DNA from: Ferriphaselus sp. R-1
GTDB lineage: Bacteria; Pseudomonadota; Gammaproteobacteria; Burkholderiales; Gallionellaceae
Length of the DNA stretch: 64,000 bases
Direction: 5' to 3'
NCBI RefSeq assembly: GCF_000746095.1
Contig: NZ_JQKP01000008.1
Span: forward strand, 1 to 64,000
Position 1 is the stretch's first letter. Each line of letters begins with the position of its first letter. Position numbers and translations under genes: made by a program. The notes beneath the pieces are model-generated. The model did not search any database, was not told the origin of the DNA, and was given only the letters and a program-made list of their open reading frames with translations. This document shows positions 8,532 through 15,583 of the stretch, in pieces.

Positions 8532-9027
8532 CATCCCGATCAAGGGGCTGGATGCATTGCAGAAGCTGCTCGACGAGTTGCCCGCACGCATCGAGGCCAA
8601 CGTGGTCCGGGGCGGCGTGCGCGCCGGTGCCCGCGTGATCGCCAACGAGGCCAAGCGTCTCTGCCCCGTGGGCGGCGTGTCCGGCAGTCTCCGCCGTGGA
8701 GAACAGCCCGGCGCACTGCGCGACTCGATCCGGGTGTCGGCCAAGTCCTCGAAGGGCCGCGTCACGGCCACCATCAAGGCAGGCGGCAAAAACGAGGTGT
8801 TCTATGCCGGGATGGTGGAGTTCGGCACTGCGCGCCACCTGATCAAGCCGAAAAATCGCAAGAGCCTGTCGGTGGGCGGCGATCCACGCGAGGCCGTCCA
8901 GCACCCCGGTGCGAAGAAGAAACCCTTCATGCGGCCAGCCTTGGATGCCAAGGCGCAGGATGCCGTGGAAACCATGGCTGACTATGCACGCAACCGGCTG
9001 CCAGATGAGATCGCCAAGCTCAAATGA
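8524..9027 (+). CDS. HK97 gp10-like tail-completion protein
   Basis: A 167-residue basic protein from the ATG at 8524, within the end of the adaptor gene. It begins MSDIPIKGLDALQKLLDELP and contains the family segment FYAGMVEFGTARH followed by PFMRPALDAK. Members of this family sit at the head-tail interface in siphoviruses. It overlaps the next gene by 4 bases (ATGA), indicating coupled translation. Confidence 0.9.
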   Translation: MSDIPIKGLDALQKLLDELPARIEANVVRGGVRAGARVIANEAKRLCPVGGVSGSLRRGEQPGALRDSIRVSAKSSKGRVTATIKAGGKNEVFYAGMVEFGTARHLIKPKNRKSLSVGGDPREAVQHPGAKKKPFMRPALDAKAQDAVETMADYARNRLPDEIAKLK

Positions 9028-9422
9028 AAGCGGAAACCGTCATTAAGACCTTGCTGGAGGCATCGGCTGAACTGGTCGCACTCACCGGCACGCGCATCTA
9101 TCTGGATGCCAGACCGGAGGCCGATCCGCTGCCTGCTGTGGTGTTTGAACTGATCAGCAACCGGCATGACCAGCCTGCCTTTCCGGGCATGGGCAGCGAA
9201 CTTTCTACCGCGCGCATCCAGGTCAATTGTCTGGCGCGCACGGCGGAAGAAGCTGTCGCGTTGCGGGATGCCGTGCGCGCCGCCTGTCATGTGCAGTCCG
9301 GCGTGATCGGCGGCGTGTCGGTCATGGCGAATCTGGCCGACATCTCAGGCCCTGACAGCTACGACCCGCTGGTCGACATTTACACCAAACCCATCGATTT
9401 CATTTTGCGCTACCTGCGCTAA
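9024..9422 (+). CDS. DUF3168 tail terminator protein
   Basis: A 132-residue protein, starting MKAETVIKTLLEASAELVAL, that fits the DUF3168 family (lambda gpU-like tail terminators). The motif LPAVVFELIS and the C-terminal DIYTKPIDFILRYLR are consistent. The tail terminator caps the growing tube and joins it to the head. Start overlaps the gp10-like stop as ATGA. Confidence 0.85.
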   Translation: MKAETVIKTLLEASAELVALTGTRIYLDARPEADPLPAVVFELISNRHDQPAFPGMGSELSTARIQVNCLARTAEEAVALRDAVRAACHVQSGVIGGVSVMANLADISGPDSYDPLVDIYTKPIDFILRYLR

Positions 9423-9435
9423 CCGGAGTAACCCC

Positions 9436-9627
9436 ATGGCCAAAACTGCCCCTGCCGCAGCGCCTGCGGCACCGATCGACTCGTCCGCAGAAATTGAAAT
9501 CTGGTTTGCCGACTTGCTGGCAAGCCTGCCGCTGCTGCGCGAAACCGAGAACTACAACCGGCTGCGGGAAGCCTGCGACGACCTCAAGTCGCGCCTGCAA
9601 CCCGCAACTACTACCCCCATCGTTTAA
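9436..9627 (+). CDS. Small hypothetical phage protein
   Basis: A 63-residue protein with an Ala/Pro-rich N-terminus and a helical middle (WFADLLASLPLLRETENYNRLREACDD). No family recognised. It sits between the tail terminator and tail tube genes, with CGGAG upstream and a start at 9436. Confidence 0.5.
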   Translation: MAKTAPAAAPAAPIDSSAEIEIWFADLLASLPLLRETENYNRLREACDDLKSRLQPATTTPIV

Positions 9628-9640
9628 CTGAGGAGACATC

Positions 9641-10366
9641 ATGAGTCTGACCTTCGGCAGCGGATTCCTGTACGGGATCAACACCAATGCCAACTCCACG
9701 CCGATCAAGCTCGGCAAATTGCAGGACGTATCGTTCGACTTCTCCTTCACGCTGAAGGAACTGCGCGGGCAGAACCAGTTTCCGCTGGATGTGCGGCGCG
9801 GCTCGGGCAAGCTGACCGGCAAGGCGAAGTTCGCCGAGCTTTCCGGGCGCGCGTTGAATGACCTATTTTTTAGTGGCACGTCGGCCACCGGCCTGCTCCT
9901 GTCGGCAGTCAACGAAGTCGGCACGGTCACCACGGCTACCGTCACGGTTGCCAATGCCGCCAACTTCGACACCGATCTGGGCGTGGTGTATGCCGCAACC
10001 GGCTTGCCGCTCACCAAGGTAGCGAGCGCCCCCGCTGCCGGTCAGTACAGCGTATCGGGTACCGGCGTGTACACCTTCAACACCGCCGACAACACCAAGC
10101 AGGTGCTGATCGACTATCTGTACAACGCCACCACCGGCGGCAGCAAGATCACGCTGGGCAATGCGCTGATGGGCAACACCCCGACCTTCATGGGCGTGTT
10201 CACCGCCCAGGTCGGCGGCAAGACCAATACCCTGAAACTCAACGCCTGCACCTCGTCGAAACTGGCGCTGGCAACCAAGCTGGAGGACTACACCATCCCG
10301 GAACTGGATTTCACGGCGATGGCGGATACCACCGGCTCCCTTGGCATCTTCTCTGTGGCGGATTAA
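9641..10366 (+). CDS. Major tail tube protein
   Basis: A 241-residue protein starting MSLTFGSGFLYGINTNANST. The beta-rich N-terminal part (KLQDVSFDFSFTLKELRGQNQFPLDVRRG) fits the tail tube fold of long-tailed phages, and a central Thr/Val/Ala-rich segment (about 90-155) looks like an added immunoglobulin-like or surface domain. Position before the chaperones and tape measure agrees. GAGGAGACATC precedes the ATG. Confidence 0.85.
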   Translation: MSLTFGSGFLYGINTNANSTPIKLGKLQDVSFDFSFTLKELRGQNQFPLDVRRGSGKLTGKAKFAELSGRALNDLFFSGTSATGLLLSAVNEVGTVTTATVTVANAANFDTDLGVVYAATGLPLTKVASAPAAGQYSVSGTGVYTFNTADNTKQVLIDYLYNATTGGSKITLGNALMGNTPTFMGVFTAQVGGKTNTLKLNACTSSKLALATKLEDYTIPELDFTAMADTTGSLGIFSVAD

Positions 10367-10368
10367 TC

Positions 10369-10692
10369 ATGATCAACGGAAAAACCATCACCCTGTCCGG
10401 ACGCGAGTTCGTCGCTCCTCCCGTCAACTGGGCCACCTTCAAGCAATTCAAGGTGGAGTTCGCACAAATTCAGCAAGGTACATGGACGCCCGACTTCGAT
10501 GTCATGGGCTCCATCATCCTGCAGGCATTGCAGCGCAACTATCCGGAACTGACCGAGGCGGAACTTGGCAAACTGCTCGACATCGCCAACATCGGTATCG
10601 CCTTCTCGGCGGTCATGAATGCCAGCGGCTTCGAGGATCGTGCACCGGGGGAAGCTCCGGCGGCAGTGAGCCCATCGACTGGGACGAACTGA
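10369..10692 (+). CDS. Tail assembly chaperone, short form (lambda G-like)
   Basis: A 107-residue protein starting MINGKTITLSGREFVAPPVN, directly after the tube gene. Its place between tube and tape measure, and the existence of a second reading frame continuing in -1 after a G5 run (10647-10651), match the lambda G/GT arrangement. There a fraction of ribosomes slip to give a fusion that loads the tape measure. The zero-frame product ends shortly after the slip site with VSPSTGTN. Confidence 0.85.
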   Translation: MINGKTITLSGREFVAPPVNWATFKQFKVEFAQIQQGTWTPDFDVMGSIILQALQRNYPELTEAELGKLLDIANIGIAFSAVMNASGFEDRAPGEAPAAVSPSTGTN

Positions 10693-10943
10693 CCGCCCAT
10701 ATCGCCATGTGCACCGGCTGGTCGTGGGACACCATCGACCGGGAAATGGACCTGATCCGGTTTGCCGCGATGAGCCGCTACTGGGACAGGCATCCGCCGC
10801 TGCACCTCATGGTGCAGAGCTATCTGGGCATCAAACCGGTCATTCGTAACACCACCCAAGCCAAGCCGGAAGCGGCCAACACCGACGACGACCTGCAGGA
10901 ATTCGTGCAACTCTTCACCGCCGCTGGCGGCACCCTCAGCTAG
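10647..10943 (+). CDS. Tail chaperone C-terminal extension reached by -1 frameshift (lambda T-like)
   Basis: The frame is -1 relative to the short chaperone. Zero-frame codons CCG GGG GAA span the G5 run, so a GGG codon can re-pair one base back, after which reading continues GSSGGSEPIDWDELTAHI to the TAG at 941-943 of this kilobase. No start codon with a ribosome site occurs near the beginning of this frame. The extension has aromatic and helical segments (WDTIDREMDLIRFAAM) typical of T domains that contact the tape measure. The fused product would be about 191 residues. The slip itself is inferred. Confidence 0.72.
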   Translation, partial: GGSSGGSEPIDWDELTAHIAMCTGWSWDTIDREMDLIRFAAMSRYWDRHPPLHLMVQSYLGIKPVIRNTTQAKPEAANTDDDLQEFVQLFTAAGGTLS

Positions 10944-10952
10944 AGAACTCTC

Positions 10953-13682
10953 ATGTCCACCACCATCGGCACACTCGAAATCGAGATGGCGGCGAATATC
11001 GCCCGTCTGTCTGCCGATCTGGGTGCCGCGCGCGCCGAGGTCAACAAGACGATGGGTGACATCCAGCGTTCGGTGGCCAGCATGCAGGAAGGCATCCAGT
11101 CCGGCATGGGCGGTGTCACGGCGGCGTTCGGCAAGGTGAATGTGGCGATTGCCGCCGTCACGACTGCACTCGCCGGAGGCGCTGCCTTCAAGAGTGCGGT
11201 CGAGGAAACAGTCAACATGACCAAGGAAGCCAATGCGCTGGGCAAGTCCCTCGGCATTTCTGCGACCGAGGCATCCGTGCTGAATGTGGCGCTGGGCGAC
11301 ATCTACCAGTCGTCGGACACCATGCTGGCCGCCAACAAGGCGCTGACCAAGCAGTTGATCGGCAACGAGGGCGCGTTCAAGGAGTTGGGTGTCGCCACCC
11401 GCGACCAGAACGGCCACTACCGCAACAGCCTGGACATCATGCTGGAGGTCAACCAGCGCCTGCTCGGATTCCGCGAAGGTACTGACCGCAATATCGAAGG
11501 CATGAAGGTGTACGGCAAAGCCTGGGGCGAAGTGTCCGGCATCCTGAAGCTCAACACCGACTTGATGGAAGCCTCCCGCGCCAAGGCGCGCGAGCTGGGC
11601 CTGATGGTCGGCGCAGAAAACGTCGAAGCCACCGCCCGCTACCGCGCCGCGATGAACGACGTCGGTGATGTGGTATCCGCCGTGCGCAAGACGATCGGGG
11701 ATGCCATGCTGCCCAAGCTGACCGAGATGGCGAACTGGTTTGCCAATGTCGGGCCGCAGGCGGTAGAAGTCATGCGCACCGTGATGCAAAGCTGGCTCAG
11801 CCTATCGGCCAGCATCGGCGATGCGGTCAAGGCGGCTTGGACTGCGGTGTCCGATGTGTTCTCTGTCGTGGTCGATGCCGTCAAAGGCGCACTGGGCGAT
11901 GGCAGTCCCTCGATTTCCGGCATGCAGTTGTTCAAGAACATGTGCGCGGTCGTCGAGATCGCCGTCATCACCCTGCGCACCGGATTCGAGGAATCGTTCG
12001 CTGCCATCGCCTTGGCTGTTGAACTGGTAGTGATCGGCATCAAGCAATTCGCCCAGATTGCGTCGGCGGCCTTCCGACTGGATTGGGAAGGCGTCAAACA
12101 GGCATGGTTTGATGGCTCGACCGCTGCCGCCGAAGCCGTCGAGCGCAATATGAAGCGCATGACCGATGCGGCCCAAAAAGCCCGGCAGGACATCGACAAC
12201 GCGGTCACCCGCGCCTATGCCGATCCCAAACCGGTCACGCCCACCGAAGCGAAGACTGGCGGCAATACGTCCAGCGGCAAATCCGAGTCCGGCCAGAAGC
12301 CCAAGTCGCACGTTGCCGAGTATGAAGCGCAACTGATGGAACTCAAGCAGGCACGCGACCGCGAGAACGAGGTCAATCACACCTTTTTCGAGTTCTCCAA
12401 AACCGAAGAGCGCGCCTACTGGCAGGCCATTCTGCAAACCCGCAACCTCTCCAAAGAGGAACGCATCGCGGTCGAGCGCAAGATGCTGGATGCCTCGCTG
12501 GCTGTAAGGAAGGAAGAAGCACAAAGCCAGCAGGAAGAAATGAAGCGACAGATCGAGGCCACCCGCGCCGGTTCCATCGAGCGGATTCAGGTTGCCATGC
12601 AAGCCACGACCCGCATCGGCGAGCAGTACGGGCTGGAGAGCCGCGAGTATCGCAAGGCGGTGGACGAGGTGCGTCGTGCCGCGCTCGAGCGTGCCAAGGA
12701 AGAAGAACGTCTCACCCAGATGCGCGCGGATTCGGCACGCAATGCGAATCTGCATCTGCTGTCCATGGAGCGCGAGCGTCTGAATCTGTCGAAGCAACTG
12801 GGCGACATCTCGGCGATCGAGGAGATCAACGCCCTGCGCGATCTGGAGAATCGCAAATACCAGATCGAACTCAAAGCTGCCGAAGACCGTGCCGCACTGG
12901 TGGAAGCAGAACCCATCGCCTATCAGCAGGCCATGGACCGCATCGCCCAGATCAAACAGCAACACGATCTGGAAATGCAGCGCTCGACGACCGCTCTGGC
13001 GCAGGCGCAACGGAATGAAGCGTTGCAGATGTTCCAGCCCTTCACCAATGCCTTCGAAAAAAGCGTCACCGCGATGATTCAGGGCACGCTCACCTTCAAC
13101 CAGGCCATGCGCAACATGGCGCAGTCGATCGTGATGGAGTTCGTGAATATGGGCGTGAAGATGGTCGCACAGTGGCTGGCCAACGAGGCCGCCAAAACGC
13201 TCGCGACCACCACCGGTACCTCCATGCGCACCACGCTGGAAACCTCGGCGGCCACGGCCACCAAGTCGATCGCGGTGAGTACGGCCAACGTCGAGGTAGG
13301 TGCCAAGGCAGCCAGTGCTGCAGCGGGTGCCGCCTCGTCGCAGGCCTCGATTCCGTTCGCAGGTTGGGCGATGGCCGCTGCCGCCTTTGCGGCGGTGATG
13401 GCGATGGTGCTGGGAGCCAAGAATACGATCGCGTCCGCTGCCGGTGGCTTCGACATTCCGGCAGGACTCAACCCGATGACGCAGTTGCACGAGCGCGAGA
13501 TGGTGCTGCCTGCTGAGCATGCCGACACCATTCGTGGCTTGTCGGCGAACGGTGGCCAGCAGCCGATCAACATCCAACTCTCGACCTTCGACACGCAGGG
13601 CGTGAAGCGCTTCCTGATGGACAACGGCAGCGTGATTGCCGATTCCCTGCGCGCGCAGGCCAGAAACTTCAAAACGATCTGA
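10953..13682 (+). CDS. Tail tape measure protein
   Basis: A 909-residue protein that sets tail length. The N-terminal TIGTLEIEMAANIARLSADL and the VNMTKEANALGKSLGIS region are typical of tape measures of lambda-like tails. Hydrophobic stretches lie around 300-380. A long charged coiled coil spans about 430-700, and the C-terminus has a Thr/Ala-rich region plus the conserved AGGFDIPAGLNPMTQLHEREMVLP end segment. It follows the frameshifted chaperone by 9 bases and precedes the distal tail genes. Confidence 0.95.
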   Translation: MSTTIGTLEIEMAANIARLSADLGAARAEVNKTMGDIQRSVASMQEGIQSGMGGVTAAFGKVNVAIAAVTTALAGGAAFKSAVEETVNMTKEANALGKSLGISATEASVLNVALGDIYQSSDTMLAANKALTKQLIGNEGAFKELGVATRDQNGHYRNSLDIMLEVNQRLLGFREGTDRNIEGMKVYGKAWGEVSGILKLNTDLMEASRAKARELGLMVGAENVEATARYRAAMNDVGDVVSAVRKTIGDAMLPKLTEMANWFANVGPQAVEVMRTVMQSWLSLSASIGDAVKAAWTAVSDVFSVVVDAVKGALGDGSPSISGMQLFKNMCAVVEIAVITLRTGFEESFAAIALAVELVVIGIKQFAQIASAAFRLDWEGVKQAWFDGSTAAAEAVERNMKRMTDAAQKARQDIDNAVTRAYADPKPVTPTEAKTGGNTSSGKSESGQKPKSHVAEYEAQLMELKQARDRENEVNHTFFEFSKTEERAYWQAILQTRNLSKEERIAVERKMLDASLAVRKEEAQSQQEEMKRQIEATRAGSIERIQVAMQATTRIGEQYGLESREYRKAVDEVRRAALERAKEEERLTQMRADSARNANLHLLSMERERLNLSKQLGDISAIEEINALRDLENRKYQIELKAAEDRAALVEAEPIAYQQAMDRIAQIKQQHDLEMQRSTTALAQAQRNEALQMFQPFTNAFEKSVTAMIQGTLTFNQAMRNMAQSIVMEFVNMGVKMVAQWLANEAAKTLATTTGTSMRTTLETSAATATKSIAVSTANVEVGAKAASAAAGAASSQASIPFAGWAMAAAAFAAVMAMVLGAKNTIASAAGGFDIPAGLNPMTQLHEREMVLPAEHADTIRGLSANGGQQPINIQLSTFDTQGVKRFLMDNGSVIADSLRAQARNFKTI

Positions 13683-13688
13683 CCGACC

Positions 13689-14294
13689 ATGAGCAATATG
13701 GTATTTCCAACCCTGCCGGGGCTGGCGTGGAATGTTGCGCGCTCGCCCCAGTGGGCCACCCGTATCCAGAAAGCGGTATCGGGCAAGGAGTTCAGATCGG
13801 CATGGATGTCGGCTCCGCTCTACACCTTCCGCCTGCAGTATGAGGTATTGCGCGAAGCCACGGCCTATCAGGAATTGCAGCAACTGGTCGCGTTCTACAA
13901 CAACGTGCGCGGCTCGTTCGACTCGTTCCTGTACCGCGATCCGAACGACAACAGTGTCACCGCGCACAGCTTTGGCACGGGCAATGGCGTGCAGACCGCA
14001 TTCCAGTTGGTCCGCAGCTACGGCGGCAATCTGGAAGCCGTGGGCCAATTGAACGGCGCACCCTCGATCTATATCAATGGCGTGCTACAGGCGACCGGCT
14101 ACACCATCAGTGCCACAGGACTGGTGACGTTCAGCGTCGCACCCATCAATGCTGCCGCCCTGACCTGGACCGGCAACTATTACTACCGCTGCCGCTTCCT
14201 GCAGGACACGATGGAATTGAACGAGTTCATGAACTCCCTATGGGAAGCCAAGAAAGTCGAGTTCATCGGCTCCCTCACCCCCAATCGCATCTGA
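13689..14294 (+). CDS. DUF2460 distal tail protein
   Basis: A 201-residue protein. The start VFPTLPGLAWNVARSPQW and the FYNNVRGSFDSFLYRDP motif define the DUF2460 (TIGR02217) family, which forms the distal tail ring in phages and gene transfer agents. A repeat-like insert (YINGVLQATGYTISATG) is a common variable loop. It follows the tape measure by 6 bases and is adjacent to DUF2163, as usual. Confidence 0.93.
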   Translation: MSNMVFPTLPGLAWNVARSPQWATRIQKAVSGKEFRSAWMSAPLYTFRLQYEVLREATAYQELQQLVAFYNNVRGSFDSFLYRDPNDNSVTAHSFGTGNGVQTAFQLVRSYGGNLEAVGQLNGAPSIYINGVLQATGYTISATGLVTFSVAPINAAALTWTGNYYYRCRFLQDTMELNEFMNSLWEAKKVEFIGSLTPNRI

Positions 14295-14295
14295 T

Positions 14296-15150
14296 ATGAA
14301 AACCGCCACACCCGCACTGCTCGCCATGCTCAATGGCGCAGGCAATGCGTATGTCATGGCCGACCTGTACACGCTGACGCTGATCGGTGGCCAGGTGCTG
14401 CGCTACACGGACTTCGATCTGGACCTGACCGCAGGCGGCAACGTCTATGCCAGCGCCTCGCTCAAGTTCAAGCGCAGCCGGGTGCGCTGGATCGCAGGGC
14501 TGGAGGTCGACACACTGGATATTTCCATCTTTGCCTCGACCGCCGATCTCCTGAACGGTCTGCCGTTTTTAGCTCAGGTCGAGCGCGGTGTGCTGGATGG
14601 TGCCTCGCTGAAACTCGAACGTGGCTGGATGAACCTCGGCAGCACCGTTGCCGAAACGCTCACGCTGTTCAATGGCCGGGTGGCGGAAGTCCAGGTCAGC
14701 CGCACCGAAGCGCGCATCAAGATCAAGTCCGATCTGGAACTACTCAACGTCAGGATGCCGCGCAACCTGTACACGCCAGGCTGTCTGTACACCCTGTACG
14801 ACACTGGCTGCGGCATCAGCCGCGCTGCCTATGCCGTCAACGGCTCGGTAACCGGGGGAGCCAATCGGACCTGGTTCCCGTCAGCGCTGATGCACGCGGC
14901 CAACTGGTTCGATCTGGGGACAGTGACGTTCACCTCGGGTGCCAACAACGGCATCACGCGCACGGTGCGGGATTTTACGTCAGGGGCATTTTTGTTCTCC
15001 CAACCGTGGCCGAACGTCCCCGCTAACGGCGACACCTTCACCGCATGGCCCGGCTGTGACAAGTCACAAGCCACCTGCACCGGCAAGTTCGCCAACAAGA
15101 CACGCTTCCGGGGGTTTCCATACATCCCCGTTCCCGAGACATCGATGTGA
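14296..15150 (+). CDS. DUF2163 baseplate hub protein
   Basis: A 284-residue protein with the family pattern KTATPALLAMLNG and YTDFDLDLT at the N-terminus, and a Cys-rich C-terminal part (CLYTLYDTGCGISR, WPGCDKSQATCTGKF) that fits the BR0599-type domain of DUF2163. It forms the hub at the tail tip between the distal ring and the NlpC/P60 protein. The stop codon overlaps the next ATG as TGATG. Confidence 0.92.
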   Translation: MKTATPALLAMLNGAGNAYVMADLYTLTLIGGQVLRYTDFDLDLTAGGNVYASASLKFKRSRVRWIAGLEVDTLDISIFASTADLLNGLPFLAQVERGVLDGASLKLERGWMNLGSTVAETLTLFNGRVAEVQVSRTEARIKIKSDLELLNVRMPRNLYTPGCLYTLYDTGCGISRAAYAVNGSVTGGANRTWFPSALMHAANWFDLGTVTFTSGANNGITRTVRDFTSGAFLFSQPWPNVPANGDTFTAWPGCDKSQATCTGKFANKTRFRGFPYIPVPETSM

Positions 15151-15581
15151 TGAGCATGACTGACGCACAGCGCGCCCGCGTGATCGAGGCAGCACAGGGC
15201 TGGCTCAACACGCCCTATCACCACAGGGCGCGCGTCAAAGGGGCCGGTGTCGACTGTGCACAGTTGCTGATCGGGGTGTATGCCGAGGCGGGCCTGATCG
15301 ACCCGTTCGATACCGGCGACTACCCGATGGACTGGATGCTGCACCGGGAGGAAGAACGCTTCCTGCTCTGGCTGGAGCACTACTGCGCTGTCGTGGCGTC
15401 TCCCTTGCCCGGCGACATCGCGATCTGGCGGTATGGGCGGACGTTCTCCCACGGGGCAATCGTGACCGACTGGCCCGCCATCATCCATGCGTGGCGTCCG
15501 GCAGGCCGCGTCGTAATCGGCAGCGCGGATGAGGAAGAACTGGCCGGTCGGCCAGTCAGGCTTTATCGAATCAAGGAATAA
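15150..15581 (+). CDS. NlpC/P60 cell-wall peptidase of the tail tip
   Basis: A 143-residue enzyme starting at the ATG that overlaps the DUF2163 stop. Catalytic Cys36 lies in GVDCAQLLIGVY and His101 in TFSHGAIVTDW, with a third polar residue at about 113. Such gp28-like peptidases sit in the tail tip and open peptidoglycan during DNA entry, cleaving gamma-D-Glu to diamino acid bonds in stem peptides. Context between hub and tip-attachment genes is canonical. Confidence 0.92.
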   Translation: MSMTDAQRARVIEAAQGWLNTPYHHRARVKGAGVDCAQLLIGVYAEAGLIDPFDTGDYPMDWMLHREEERFLLWLEHYCAVVASPLPGDIAIWRYGRTFSHGAIVTDWPAIIHAWRPAGRVVIGSADEEELAGRPVRLYRIKE

Positions 15582-15583
15582 AC

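Noticed and set aside
11802-14048. 748-residue minus-strand open frame
   Set aside because: It lies antisense to the tape measure and DUF2460 genes, has no ribosome site and His/Arg/Gly-biased composition typical of a shadow frame in GC-rich DNA.
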